Assembly: GCF_958298935.1 (NCBI RefSeq)
Contig: NC_084933.1
Location: 14,801,001 to 14,865,000 of the forward strand
Source: Phragmites australis
Taxonomy: Eukaryota; Streptophyta; Magnoliopsida; Poales; Poaceae
DNA length: 64,000 nucleotides
Direction of reading: 5' to 3'
The notes beneath the pieces are model-generated. The model searched no databases. It was not told the origin of the DNA and saw only the letters and a program-made list of their open reading frames with translations. A program made the position numbers and the translations under genes. This document shows, piece by piece, positions 33,753 through 46,242 of this stretch (position 1 is its first letter; each line of letters starts with the position of its first letter).

Positions 33753-36700
33753 TCAAGAGCTGCTGACATCTTGATTCTCCATGTTTGAGGAGTATAATGT
33801 GTCAAAAACAACCAGTGTACAGAGATTTCTCACTTCTGCATGTGTACCATAAGACAGGTTATGATCATTAATACTCCCATCACTTTTGGGTTCGTAGCCG
33901 TGCTCCTTTTATCCATATTGAACACTCAATGACCTTGAGAACCTTCATGTAGGCTTGTAGCGGTATAGATACCTAAAACAGAAGAGAAGTGATTATTTAA
34001 CAGGAATAACAGAATAGTTAGCAGCATAAACCAGCATTGGCACAGTTAGCAGCATCCATAATGGCGTTTAATTCTTTTTTGTTTACCTTAGAATAGAAGA
34101 ACATTAACAGAATGACAGCCAAAAACTCATTTCTCATGTTTGTTGTTGTTAATTTTTAATAATGTAATGTAATTTAGTACCTGCCCCACTCCCATTACTT
34201 CAAGTACCTTTCATATAGGTGCCTTTCGATATGAAGTGTCAGAATGCACTAAGCATCAGATTAAATATCTAACCTAAAAATGGAAGGCATAAGATGGTTG
34301 TACTTACAAGATCTGAGGATGGTGCTTGAGGAATTTTTGCCATAGCATTTGCAACATAATACTCGTCGGTCATTTCAGTTAATGCCCGCTTCATCAAGGC
34401 AGCAAAGACTTGTAGCTCACCTACCAAATGCTTATCATCCCAGACTCACGGTTCTAAGAGCTCTCGAAAGCTATCATCATGTTGGCAGTTGACTGATTTT
34501 CCGATATCAACTGCCAATGACATATCACCTCCCAGGTAGAAGGCTAGTGCAAAAGTAGCCACCACCAAAGGATCACGTGGTTGGCGCGCCAACACTTCAT
34601 GGAAGGCTAAAATGCTTATCCTGTAGTAATAACAAGCACTTAGAATATCATCTCGGGGAAGAACCAGACTAGCTTCACTTATTCCAGTATCAACAATCTA
34701 AACAGTCCACATCATCTGGAAATAAAACAATGTAAATTTTTTCCTGTCTGCCATATGTTAAATAATCAACTCTCACCATAGACCATTATGGCATGGCTTG
34801 TTAGGTGCAAGAAAACTATCCAGCTTAGAAAATAAGACCTGCACAAATAGATTGATAACATAATCAACTTAATGGAAAAATTTACCAATTACATATAAAC
34901 ACAATAAAATAAATGGACAAAAGAAGGAACTAAAGCTCCTTTAAACAAATCTATTGTGCATATTTGTATTACGAGTATGCTACCAAAACAAGGAAGTGCC
35001 TTGGGAAAAAAAAAAGAAACTCAATCTGAATCCAGCAAGATTTGCAGTTAGACAAATATTAACATTTGTTGAAATTTATATGTCCCTAATTAAGTATAAA
35101 AAAGTGCAAATTTTGATTGATTATAATTCCAGGAACTAAAATATTCAAAATGATAATCCATAACAGAATCATAGTGAACACGGGAAAAGGTTCTGTTCTG
35201 CAAAGCAGGACACAGATCAAGCAGAGCAGAACAAACATAAGCTTTTATTTTATCTTGACAGCTTGTCGGTTGACCTTCAAAATCATAATGTGACATGTAC
35301 AGTTCCTGTCTACACAGCAACAATAAACTTATAGCCAAAAATTAAACTTACGAGTAGCATGTTAGTCCCTTTATCCTTCCTCTTAAAATATGCTGCCTAT
35401 ACAGTCCAATCAAATCAATGAGCCAAAAGCACAATAACCAAAAGTCATACGAATACTTGATTTTCAAGATATGTCCATTAGTGTTGGTCACAGGTTTACC
35501 TGAAAGGGCAAAAAATGTTCAAGAAGACCAAATCTCCAAAGCAATCTTAAAGAAGCTTCAGCTGAACCATAAGCAAGCATATAGTTAACCTCCATGAGTA
35601 TTCTTCCCTGTGAATAGATAATCATTACGAGGCAAACATATGAGCTACTTCATTGCTGTTCTATAGAAAAGCCAAAATCATTCATACAATGAAAGCACAT
35701 TGTCTATGTCAGGATCAGACCTTGTCAAGTCTTGCTACTGAGCAGGCAAGTGTTCTCACATAATAAGCTGTTTCTTTGGGGAAGCTAAACTCTAAACGAG
35801 CTGCAATTCTGATTGCACGTAGAATACGGGCTGTTAATTACATGATTGCATTAATGAAAATGATCATCCACAAAAAAAACAGAACTATAATAGAAGAAAT
35901 TGTTAAACTTTAGATACCAACCACAGTCCTCCTGGAATGAAAGTGCCGGCAGGAATTACAGTACGAACCTGGGGAAAGCAAAAGGAAGATCGCATAATGA
36001 GCACAGAAAAAGGATGGTATTGAGCTGATGCAAATATGAAACAAACAGCATACCTTAGCCAATTGATTTTTTTCTGAATATGGGTTGAACATCAACCTGC
36101 ATACATTAGGAAAAATAGATATGGTATAACCTGCAATATGGCAACCAGTAATCTTTGTAAAGTATATCAACACTAACCCATTTATTGTAAAGTCCCTCCC
36201 TTGGCAGTTTTCCAGCGAACATAATCATTCTTGCTACAATTTTGGCTCTTTGAACTGTAAATCTGACTACCATTTGATCCCCTTGCGCAAGTATTAAAAC
36301 TTGACACCTGTCAATAAGAAGGCATAAAATATGTCTGGCTAGCTTCACAGACTAGTGGAAAAGGAAAATCTAATTTAACAAATGCCGAGCCAATTGATTT
36401 TTTGCCACCATTAAGAAGTGGCTTCACTTATTTGCCACTTTGGCCCACAATCATTGACTCAGATGGTCCCACATTTCATTGACATGAGTGACATCATAAT
36501 CAAAGGGTCAATCATTGCAGTGGCAAATCATCAATTTAAACCAAATGCCAATACCAAAGTGTGTAGTTTGCAATGAAGTAGCTAAAGAATAGAGATCTGG
36601 TGTTGTGAAGAGGGTGCCAAAATCTATAGTTGGGGAAAAAATTTGATGCACTAACCTCGACAATGGAATTGTTCTTGTGTACATGACATATGGGGAAACG

Positions 36701-38479
36701 CCTTCCTACTATCACAGCTGATCCTGAGAAAGTATCTTTCACCTGCAGAGTTTAAAATAATGTTCTTAATTGGCACAAACACACTGTATAAGCAAAGTTT
36801 TCTTTGCCATATCAACTAACAACCCAGAACCTGAAGACTTCACAAACAGAACGAGTCAATCACCATTTGGGCTGAACTAAGAACATTGTGTTTCTTTCAC
36901 CCGAAAGTATTAACATGGTAATAACTAATAAAGCTCTACAAAGTAGCAATCGTACTGTCGTACATATACCATACTGATATATAATGCCTGTTATAAGCCA
37001 GGCCGTATCCAATCATCTCTTTTCATATGGAATCACATCCTAGGTTACATATTGAACATATGTTTTGCAAGGTTAAAATCATTTATGTTAATATGTCGAA
37101 TTCCCATAATGATGTCTACATAGATGCTGAAGAAAGCTGAAATACTGATAGTTCTCCAATATGCCACCACCATGTAAGGTCCAACATTGTTAGATATGCA
37201 CGCGTCAAGTAGAACTGTCTATGTAGCCCACAACATCATGCAAAGGCATCGTAACTTCATAAGAATACACTAAAATATCTAAACAAAAAAAGGTTTATAG
37301 AAACCGAAATAATTGTTTCCAAGCAATCAATCATCACATCACAAACAAGACCACTTTTGCACTAGACATAACCAGTGAATGAAATTACTAGGAATTGTTC
37401 AGTATGGACCATTTTAAAACTTACATATCTAGCTACCAAGTAGTTCCACATTTGGTGTTTACAACAGAAGGTATGAAGTTATTAGCTTCACATCATCTGT
37501 CAAACTAAAAAAAAAATGAGGAGACTAGATGTGCTAAGGTAATCCAGTGAGAAAGATGACACAACACAGATTTAGTGCTGCCTTAACACAGATTTAGTGC
37601 TGCCTTGAAGCACCATAGTTTGCTCTTCTGCAAACAGCAGTGAGTTCAAAGCAACATCGTAACCAAACTATTTATGTACCCTTTGCATATTATGGATATA
37701 TGCAATATGCATTATCGAAGTATCTCTTCATTTCAGGAAAGTACCTCTGCCAGCAATAACTAGCAAACAAGTCACATATCTGCATCGTACTTGATTTTTT
37801 TTTATCAACGACGTTGTACTTGATGTTTGCAAAACTATCCAGCAAACTTAACTGCATTCACATTTCAATGAAACAATAGCTCCTAGAAATGTGTATCTCA
37901 AAAATACTTGTGTAGCCAATTTCATTTCAGTAACACCACTACATCATGACAGAATGTTTATTTGAGTTATAACCTACCTAAGATCAGCTGTTGTTATTAT
38001 GTCGAAATCTTTCGGTGTCTTCTTCATTATGAGATCTTGAACACAACCACCAACCAGGTACACATCATATCCTGCACAAAAAATTGAGAAATATCAACAA
38101 AAAACATAGTACAATGGACCAGCAATAAAAAAGGAAAACTTAAAAGGGTACTCAAGCACCTAATTAACAGCAGGGGAGGGGAAACATCATATAATTGAAA
38201 CTATCTGATGGATACAACACTATGCAATAAGGTTCCCCTCAAAGCTTTCAAGTCAAATGGAATAAGGTCCACGCAAGCTAGATGCAGAAATAAGCAATGC
38301 TGTATTTTAGATGTAATCCCTCAGTTCTTAACTCATAAAATGCTAGCACTAAATACAAACTACATATAAGAAATGCAGGAGCGCAGATTCCACAAGTTGC
38401 CACAAGAATATAGTTTGGAAGAACAGACTTTCAGATAAACAAAACTATTTTGGGGGTGTATCAGACACACTGATTATTA

Positions 38480-38606
38480 CTATTACTATTTAATATTACT
38501 AGTACCTTTTTTATTTTTTATTTTTCTTATCATCTTTTTGTTGGATCTTGTGGGTTCATCTCTAGCTTACCTCAACTTGCTTGGGACTAAAAGTCTTTGC
38601 TGTTGT
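38480..38606 (+). repeat. SINE-like 3' end in intron 2 (copy 2 of 3)
   Basis: An AT-rich run is followed by 'gttggatcttgtgggttcatctctagcttacctcaac', 'ttgcttgggactaaaagtc', and a (TTG)n-like tail (ctgttgttgta). It is the same 3' end as at about 19310-19445 and 39830-39925, all in plus orientation. Only the tail region is conserved enough to see, so tRNA-derived A and B boxes could not be shown. Confidence 0.5.
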
Positions 38607-38647
38607 TGTATCAGAAACACTCATTAATCTGATATCTTTACATTAAC

Positions 38648-39409
38648 TAGGGATGGCAATCCTACCCGTGGGTCCGGGTACCCGCAGGGACCATGCCCGA
38701 CGGGCACGGGTCTTAGGTTTCGCCCATAGGGACAGCGGGTTGGGTACCCGCAAAGTCACGGGTTGGGCATGGGTATTACAATCTGTCCACGGGTACCCCC
38801 GGGTATACCCGTGAAACACACCAAATGGGTCAGCCCAATTACAGTAGAGAGAGGTGATATTTTTCTCCTCAAGCTAGAACTCTTTCCCCACCGATTGAAA
38901 TAATGGCTGGAGGAACAAAGTATAGGCGTCTCTGCCGATCCTGAGCTAGACCATCTTGTGCTCAAGCTCTGGTGCTTGGTCATGAATACTTCTTCTCAGG
39001 AAGCCAAAGGGAGGAGACTTCTAAAGTGGCCAACTGAACATTAAAGCTTCGCTTTTTGAATGAACTTATCATAAGTAGGAGTTTGTCAACATAATCTGCT
39101 CTGGCTTGTGTATTCCTCATGAGATCTGGACCAGCTGCAAATTTTGTTGTCAAACTGGACAGGTGGCCAAGGATATGGAAAAGAATGTAAAACAGTAGAG
39201 TTGCATAAGAATTACTAATTGTTTGACGATAAAGTGCTACTGTTGTCAAATACCCACGGGCGACCCACGGATTTTGGGTACCCGGTGGGCACAGGTACAA
39301 TATTTTGCCTGTCACACTTTGCGAGCACGGATTGGGTAACCCGATTCGGGTCTCGGGTCGGGCACGGTTCTGCTTCGCCCGCACCCGATCCGACCCGTTG
39401 CCATCCCTA
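38648..39409. mobile_element. hAT-type non-autonomous transposon in intron 2, 762 bp
   Basis: The ends TAGGGATGGCAA (left) and its reverse complement TTGCCATCCCTA (right) are a 12-bp exact inverted repeat. They are flanked by ACATTAAC (38640-38647) and ACATTAAT (39410-39417), an 8-bp target duplication with one mismatch. Subterminal regions are rich in 'acccgtgggtccgggtaccc' phrases typical of TAGGGATGGCAA hAT elements. The middle (about 38840-39230, minus strand) holds an open stretch LTTKFAAGPDLMRNTQARADYVD, LLLMISSFKKRSF that does not look like hAT sequence and may be captured. Confidence 0.85.
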
Positions 39410-39829
39410 ACATTAATTGCAGATCAACAGATAAAACCAAAATGAAAGGACCTTCAACAAAGTTTCTATTAGAGTCTTATGTTATTTCAGGTCCACCATC
39501 GCAAAAGATTGTGAGATTATCCATGCTATTGTTTAACATTCATCCGCACAACACAAGGTTGTTAAAATCATGATACTAGACATGGAATCCAATGGTTCCA
39601 CCAGCGCCAATACAACTCAAATCATACCATGAATCGTAACTGGTAGGATCATAATAGAATCGTGTTCCTGGTCATAGGACTGTGGGGGTCATAGCAGAAT
39701 CACACATCTTCTCATATTATGAAAGATTTAGGTGTTTAGTTGTGTCATAGTCCTCAATTCAAGCTGTATAGTAAGGACCAGGTAGTTAGTTCTTTAGACA
39801 AAAAGTCAAAATACTTTACTTTTTTTATT

Positions 39830-39888
39830 TCCTTATTCTTATGGGTTTCATCTCTAGCCTACCCCAACTTGTTTGGGACTGAAAGGCT

Positions 39889-39920
<32 letters not shown>

Positions 39921-39925
39921 ATTCT
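39830..39925 (+). repeat. SINE-like 3' end with (TTG)9-type tail (copy 3 of 3)
   Basis: 'atgggtttcatctctagcctaccccaac' and 'ttgtttgggactgaaaggc' are followed by an uninterrupted TTG repeat (about 39890-39920). This is the youngest-looking tail of the three copies in the window and also lies in intron 2 of the nucleotidyltransferase-like gene. Confidence 0.55.
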
Positions 39926-41223
39926 TTTAGTTGTAAAATGATCAAGTAATGGCAATGTTGTTAAAATCACTATTTTAGCCATAGAAACATTCAAATGGCA
40001 TGGAATATAAATACCATCTAGTCATGAATAAGATCAACATTGATTTATCGCATTAGGTAATATAACACTCATATCATCCTTGGAATACATGGTAAATCGA
40101 AAAGGTCTTTTTTTGTAGAATCAAGTAGCTACAATTCGATCCTAAATTATGAACCTATCGGCGCCTATCCAGTTAACTCAGGATCACATTCTAACGACCA
40201 TGACAACATAAAATGCCAGTATTTTCCCATTCAAATTAATCGACTACTAGTTTCTGACAGGCTGTAATGAATATGAACTATCCATATTAATCGACTACCA
40301 ATATCAGATATGATACAAGTGTGGTTCAAATTTCCCTATCTGATTAGCAGTTTCTCCCATATTCAAAATTTGTATCTTTCACAAAATACAGTATTTATTA
40401 CTTTTTTCACTCCAAAAATATATTTTATCAAAACCACTCAAATCTGTATGAAAATCCAATATAGAGATATATATTTCATTGCAGCATTTATAATTATTTG
40501 ATAGTTTTCAGTTATGTTAAATCAGTAAAATACAAGTATTAACTTTGCATTTATTGCGATAAAATGCCATTAAATCCAACCGCGTTAAGTAGTATTCAAA
40601 CCGGCTTGCATTTGCTATGACATTCGACCTGAAACTTAGTACAATTGAGTTCGTTTAGAAGAATGTGGCTACAGGTGTGGTTTGATCATTTTTGTCACCC
40701 CCTAGTGCTCGACCACAAGTTCAACCATAGGACCTCGGACTCGAATCCAGTTTTCAACAGTGAAATTTCAGGATTCAGCTCGACAAATCAAACCAAACAC
40801 CAGCAACGCCAGCGAGGCCGAGGCTCACCTCTGCTCCGGAGGCGGTGGAGGACGTTCCAGGCCTCGTCGGGGATCATGGACTCCTTGATCCCGAACTGGC
40901 GCTGACCTTCTTCCACTCCGGCCCCTCCAACCCCTCCGCCCCCGCGCCGCCTGCACAGAAAGGCCCAGCACCCACCCGGTAAGCAAAGCAAACCCTTGGG
41001 GTTAGCAAATGTAGCGCTCGCCGTCACCGCTAGGCCAACAACCGGAGCGGCGGGGACTTACAGCGGAGGCGGGGGCGGGGGCGGGGGCGGTGGAGGGGGT
41101 GGAGTCAGAAGGCGAGGGGGACGGGGACGGGGACGGTGCGCGGCGGCGGCGCAGGGAGGGCGCGAGGCAGCCTGGCCGGGTGAGCGCGCCGAGCCACCGC
41201 AGCTCCGGGGAGCGCAGGGCCAT

Positions 41224-41470
41224 TGCGGCGGCGCGAGGGTGGAGAGCTGAGGCGGCGGCGCGAATCTGCGACCCTCCCGGAAGCCACGAACCAACCAACC
41301 TCCCATTTGGGCTTCGGTTGGCGGGTCGCTTTGTCGCCCATGGGCCGAGACGTGGTCTACATGGGCCGGGCCGGGGATTATCTGGGCCTCTGGGCCCACG
41401 TCGTACCTTTCGGCCCATGCTTGCTCGCTTGGAACAACGTCGTCTTCATCTACTCACCTACCGGCCCATG
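41224..41470 (-). promoter_or_regulatory. Site II-rich promoter of the nucleotidyltransferase-like gene
   Basis: Six TGGGCC/GGCCCA elements occur within 130 bp: about 41341, 41362, 41383, 41391, 41412 and 41463. They lie upstream of the presumed start codon at 41223. Such clusters are characteristic of plant housekeeping promoters and bind TCP-class factors. The first exon and start region are very GC-rich. No TATA box is evident, which suits this promoter type. An intact-looking promoter contrasts with the damaged reading frame downstream. Confidence 0.6.
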
Positions 41471-41584
41471 CCTCCTAAAAAACATACGGACCCATGCATC
41501 ACTAGCACTGGGCTAAACTTGCACCGTTGTTGTGTCAGTTTTTTTTTAACAATGGAACAAGATTATTTCAGTCTTGCACGGTAA

Positions 41585-44500
41585 CCGTTTGATCAACTCG
41601 GATGAACAATGAAGATCGATCGGATATACTAAAACTGTCAGCAACTTGTTAAAAACTGTAGGGAAAGACAGAAACTCTTGTAGTGGTTTGGCGTACGTCC
41701 TCGTGGCTTTTCAAAAGCATTTGTTTTTTCTTCATATTTGGATTGGATGTAGCTGTTAGTTAAAATATATCATTACTAGGAGCTACGCATCAAAAGTTTA
41801 CAAGATTGATTTCGTAAAGACTCCCCTAACAAACTAGATTATTATGCAGTGTGACACAGTACATCGACCACAGACTTTCCCTCAATATAATCGCCTTCGT
41901 CATATATTACAGCCGTTTGATTCATGTGGCCAGATGGGACAATGGGTGATATCGATCGGGCTTCAAGGCCCATATGTGAATTGCTCTTTGTCACTCTCAA
42001 AAAGGGAAGGGTGAAGCTTAGCTAGGTTGGAGTGCTTCGTCATTTGCATCGAGCTTATGGATGGATGCATGAGGAGAATAATAAACAAACACAACCCTTG
42101 TAGCGTCTTTTGGAGCCATGCATGCATCCAGGCGATCATTGCCATATGGGTCCCGGACGTACTCCTCCCGTGCCGTATACATATATATAGTACGCATGCA
42201 TGGGCCATGCACGCACAAGCATCTTTTGCCTCGCCTTTTTTTTTTGTGTAACGTACGAGCTAGGGTAGGGCAGCGAAAGTGATGCGGCGTCTCTTATGAA
42301 AATGAGACGCACTTCGGGCTAGCTATTTTTTTCCATGCATGCAGTGATGATCAATGATGCGTGCGGGAAGGCGTAGTGGAGGATGGTGTCATGTCTCTCC
42401 CTCGCTACCTCTTGCGCCTCCTCTTTCCCTACGTACATTCCCATTATCCCATGGGCAAATTGGGGGGAGAGAGAGATCAGAGAGAGAGAGATTATCATTT
42501 CAAAGGTCACTTGATCCATGTACTAAATAGGCAAATCTGATAAAAAAAATTGAACAGATCAATTGAGACTAGAGGACAATATATATGGGGGTTGAAATGC
42601 CAATCCAACCCCTTCTTGGGATGGCTCCTTTTGACCTTTTTCCTGGATTGTCTTTGATCTTTTTAAATGGATATTTCTCTTTCTTTTCCTTTGACATTTC
42701 CTCCGTTGCATTCATGCATGTCTACGCATGCCGCGTGCCTGTGTCCCCCAAGAATCCCCAACCGATCGATCAGCAAATGTAAAGGGCACTCATGTCAAGT
42801 AGCCAGAATAAGGCTTTCTTTTCTGCTGTCTACCTGAAATGTGTATGCGCTTTAAACGTTAACATGATTGAACGTTTAATTCTTTTGTAATTGCATGTAG
42901 CATCCACATCAGAAGGCACTATGCCACTATGTACTACGATTCCTTGTCCAATGTACACGTTCATCCTTTTTGAAGCTTTACCGACTAATTTCAAGGTCGC
43001 GGGTTCTTTTTCAGTACGACGATGGACAGGACGGTCATGTGTGTTCTTAAATCTTAAGCATGTCGCCTTCGATTCCCACACTTAATATATAACTCCATGC
43101 TCTTTCAAGTGAGAAATGAATGCATTGCAAATCCTAGGTGTCTAATACAACTAAAAACAATATCATGAACAGTTCATAACAATTCTTCAAGAGTTCACGA
43201 TGATTCAAAATTTGCTTACACTATGTGATCGAGAGTCGCTAGCTTGGTTGTAGCTAATACTCGAACATTCTTCTGTCCACCTTGAATATATATGCGACCA
43301 GCATTCAATATTGTCATAACCCATTTCATTTGTATTTATACGTGATATAAAAAAAAACAGGGAAATAAATTTTATTCATGACTACCAAGAGACCACAATT
43401 TGACCTATCACATACACCAGCAAGAACTGCCAGATGACGACACGAAGTACCTTAACATGTGCGAGTGACAGCGATACTATCGAAACAAAGGTATAGAAAG
43501 CTCTATTATGTCCATACTCATGTCTTTCACTATGCACCCAAAAGGCCACACATCCTCATGAAAAGCATGCCCGATGCTGCGTTTTTAAAAGTTAAAACCC
43601 TGGCCATTTCTTAATTTCATCCCAGGCCAGTACGTGGTGCAGTGCCAGCCCTTGTAGCGTGTACCACAGCTAGCTTGTCACTTGCCAATAAATATAGGGA
43701 AACTGCTGCAGTGAAACAGCACAGAAATATAGACGATGGCCGGGGAGCAAGACCGGCAGAGGCATGCATGCGTGAATGCCACTGGCCCCCAAATATTCCC
43801 TATCCATCCCTTTTCTCTTTCTTTCTCCTGCCTCTGCGTGCATCCATTACATGCGTTCTGTAGTAGTAGGAGCCGAGCATATATGCTTGCTTCTAGGTCA
43901 AACTAACCATGCATCACTGCACCTCATCATCATGTCTGCTTGCATAATTAATCACACTTTTAAGCCCCCTTTGCATGCTTTGGAATCCCGGCCCTTTTCA
44001 AATATATTCCTCTCAGGCCGTCCCAAAGAGGGGTCATGAGTGGCGCTTTTTGTTTTTGTTATGAACTAGTTGTGTTGTGTGCACTAACTTCCATGGATCA
44101 AACCCCAAAGACGTACGTACGACCGTAGGAGTAGTTAAACTACCTACAGCTTTCGCTTTAGGATTGACATGCATGCCATGAGAGGGAAGGTAAAAGTGAA
44201 AACATTTTTTTACTTAGCCACGAGTACGTGCATCATGCATGCACACAGCACACATACATCATATGCTGCCTAAATTTCCATTTCTAATTTGTACTAGGAC
44301 GCGATTAGGAAATGATACTAGCCAGCACAATTGATGGATGTTTCAGCGTCCGTACGTAGCTATAACTAGTGTATGGTTGTACTAAGATCCTTAATTGCAT
44401 GCATGGACCAACTTCTTTTACTTCGTGTCAGTGTACGACCCCTCGGTTTGCAAACAAGCTGCGCGGGACACGTCTTCGGCGAGACGCAAACCTTGCAGCG

Positions 44501-46242
44501 AGCTACTAGTAAACTAAGTGAGCGAGCGCCATGCATGAACAGAAAGGTGTTTGCATGGGTATAAACTAACGAAGCTGCAATGCTTCAACAGTGACTAAAT
44601 TAATCTTACGGCTCGGAAAAGATTGCAGCACTGTTCTTCGATCAGGAGGCGGCATGCATGCATGAACGACGGTCTACCTTTCAAGGATCCACGTAGAGGA
44701 ATTACTTACAATAAACTCCTCCTATACAGAGCATGTAGGAGACAACTTACGTCGTGCCGAGTCGAGACTGGAACTTTTTTTGTACGGGTTCTGCCATAAA
44801 GAATCTAACCAACTGAGTAGTATATATGTTGTCCAAGCTGCAAACAAAACACGATGTTTACTTCCTTGAGTTGGGAATCGAACATGTAGCTAGGGCATGC
44901 ATGGATGGTAGGAAAAATTCGATCCATTGAGATCTGCAAAAGGCTCCTCCACAGCAAACGGCTAAATGTCCATTCGAAATTCACGAAAAAGTTCTCGCTT
45001 TCCAGACAGAGCCGTACGTAGCCACTGGAGACACAGGCAGCTGCTAGCTGGTCCTCTCCTCTCATATCATTGATCGATATGATTCTCCACATGGACGTTC
45101 AAGGCCTTGCACTGACCAGTGAGCTGGGCTGATCAACGGTCGAGATCCATCGCGATCGAGCAGCTGCCCAGTCAGTCGTGCCCACTGATCATCGACCAGA
45201 GAATATATTGAAGGGACCTGACGAGAGGAAGGGAATGTAGTAAATATCACTCGGATCCCGCGCCTCCACACTGCATGCGGGGACGCCTCTGATCTGCATG
45301 CATGCATGCATGGGCTTCGGTCGGTCACGCGGGCCCTGCGCATCACCTGAGCCCTGACCGGCCAGTGCGCGTGCAACTCTGGATCTTGATTCGTAGACCC
45401 GGGCCACCACTACTTAGACCCGGTTTTTTTTTTCTGATTATGAATTCTAGCTCCAAAAATAAAATTAAAAAACAAACGATCACAATCTAAAAACTTGTTG
45501 TCATAATAACTATTCGCTTCAGTTTATTGCTAGTTTCTACTTCTCAAAAGCAAAAAACTGAAACAAACAGGTTGACTTATTGTTGGCTTTTAAAAAGCTA
45601 AAAAGTTGACTTCTGATAAAATGATTAAAAAGCTAATAAGCTAGCTGAGAGAGATTTTTTTAGCTTTTAATGTGCTGAGAATCTAAAAATTTCTAGTAAA
45701 AGTAAAAAAAGAAGAAGTCAAAAGTCATAAACAGCTTTCAGCAAAAGCTCATAAATTTCAGTTGTGACAAATAAGAACATAGTCTACAATCTACGTTACA
45801 TTACAAAATCCCACCATCCGTAATCTGATATAAAGAAGCCTCTCCATAGAATACAGATTGTGATAATCCACAGAAAAACAAATAGAACCTTCACTGGCGA
45901 CTCAACACACCTTCACTAATGTACTCTTTTCTTGCCTCTCATCTTGTAACCTGCTTGGTTTCGAGTGATACCTGTAAATTTCTACTACTGTTTGGATGAT
46001 TCGTTCATAGCCAGCCGATAGAGCTCAGAGGACATTGTTCGATCGATCTTGTTAGTAGCTTTTAAATTGTTGAGATCATACTATATATGTTGGGAGCTGA
46101 GCATTCATTTTGATCCGTTAGAGTTGCATACGTATATATAAAAAGTAACAGTGTCAAGGATGCTTATTGGAGACTGTCATACATTTACGAAGGGTGAGAG
46201 TATCATCTGACCGCTACCACCATGCATGCATGCATATGTGGA
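41585..46242. other. Long non-coding interval rich in CATGCATG motifs
   Basis: No gene is supported. All open frames are under 105 codons, mostly opposed on the other strand, and lack motifs. The stretch has repeated RY-type CATGCATG motifs (near 42118, 42195, 42335, 44235, 44400, 44653, 45296-45311) and TAGCTAGC/GATCGATC-type palindromes. A MITE-like AT-rich unit may span about 45500-45895 (it ends near 45893 with 'gataatccacagaaaaacaaataga'), but I could not pair its termini. Confidence 0.4.

Larger units (their letters stand above)
33753..41223 (-). pseudogene. tRNA nucleotidyltransferase / poly(A) polymerase family gene, 13 exons, with disabling changes
   Basis: Family enzymes add CCA or A tails to RNA 3' ends; plant members of this branch are usually organelle-directed or nuclear. 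Minus-strand exons: 41223-41062, 40950-40829, 38071-37978, 36742-36656, 36307-36178, 36096-36054, 35968-35922, 35830-35721, 35607-35500, 35396-35352, 34838-34777, 34620-34308, 33972-33753, nearly all with GT/AG borders. Exon 3 encodes YLVGGC, then the catalytic DxD in PKDFDIITTADL; later exons give GRRFPICHVH, RILRAIRIAARLEFSFP, LLWRFGLLEHFLPFQ and FYLGGDMSLAVDIG. The Arg/Ser-rich N-terminus could be a transit peptide. Lesions: TGA at 34446-34448; one base missing at 36208-36211; one extra in exon 7; shifts in exons 2 and 13; out-of-phase exon 3/4 junction; exon 6 shorter than expected. It could be intact if these are sequence errors. Confidence 0.85.

Noticed and set aside
41002..41584. Several 100-160 codon frames around the GC-rich promoter and exon 1 of the nucleotidyltransferase-like gene
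   Set aside because: Composition-driven; the exon 1 reading from 41223 has a proper donor site and fits the family architecture.
42018..42251. Opposed 66-81 codon frames suggesting a small gene
   Set aside because: No start context, motif or splice signal; similar frames occur on both strands.
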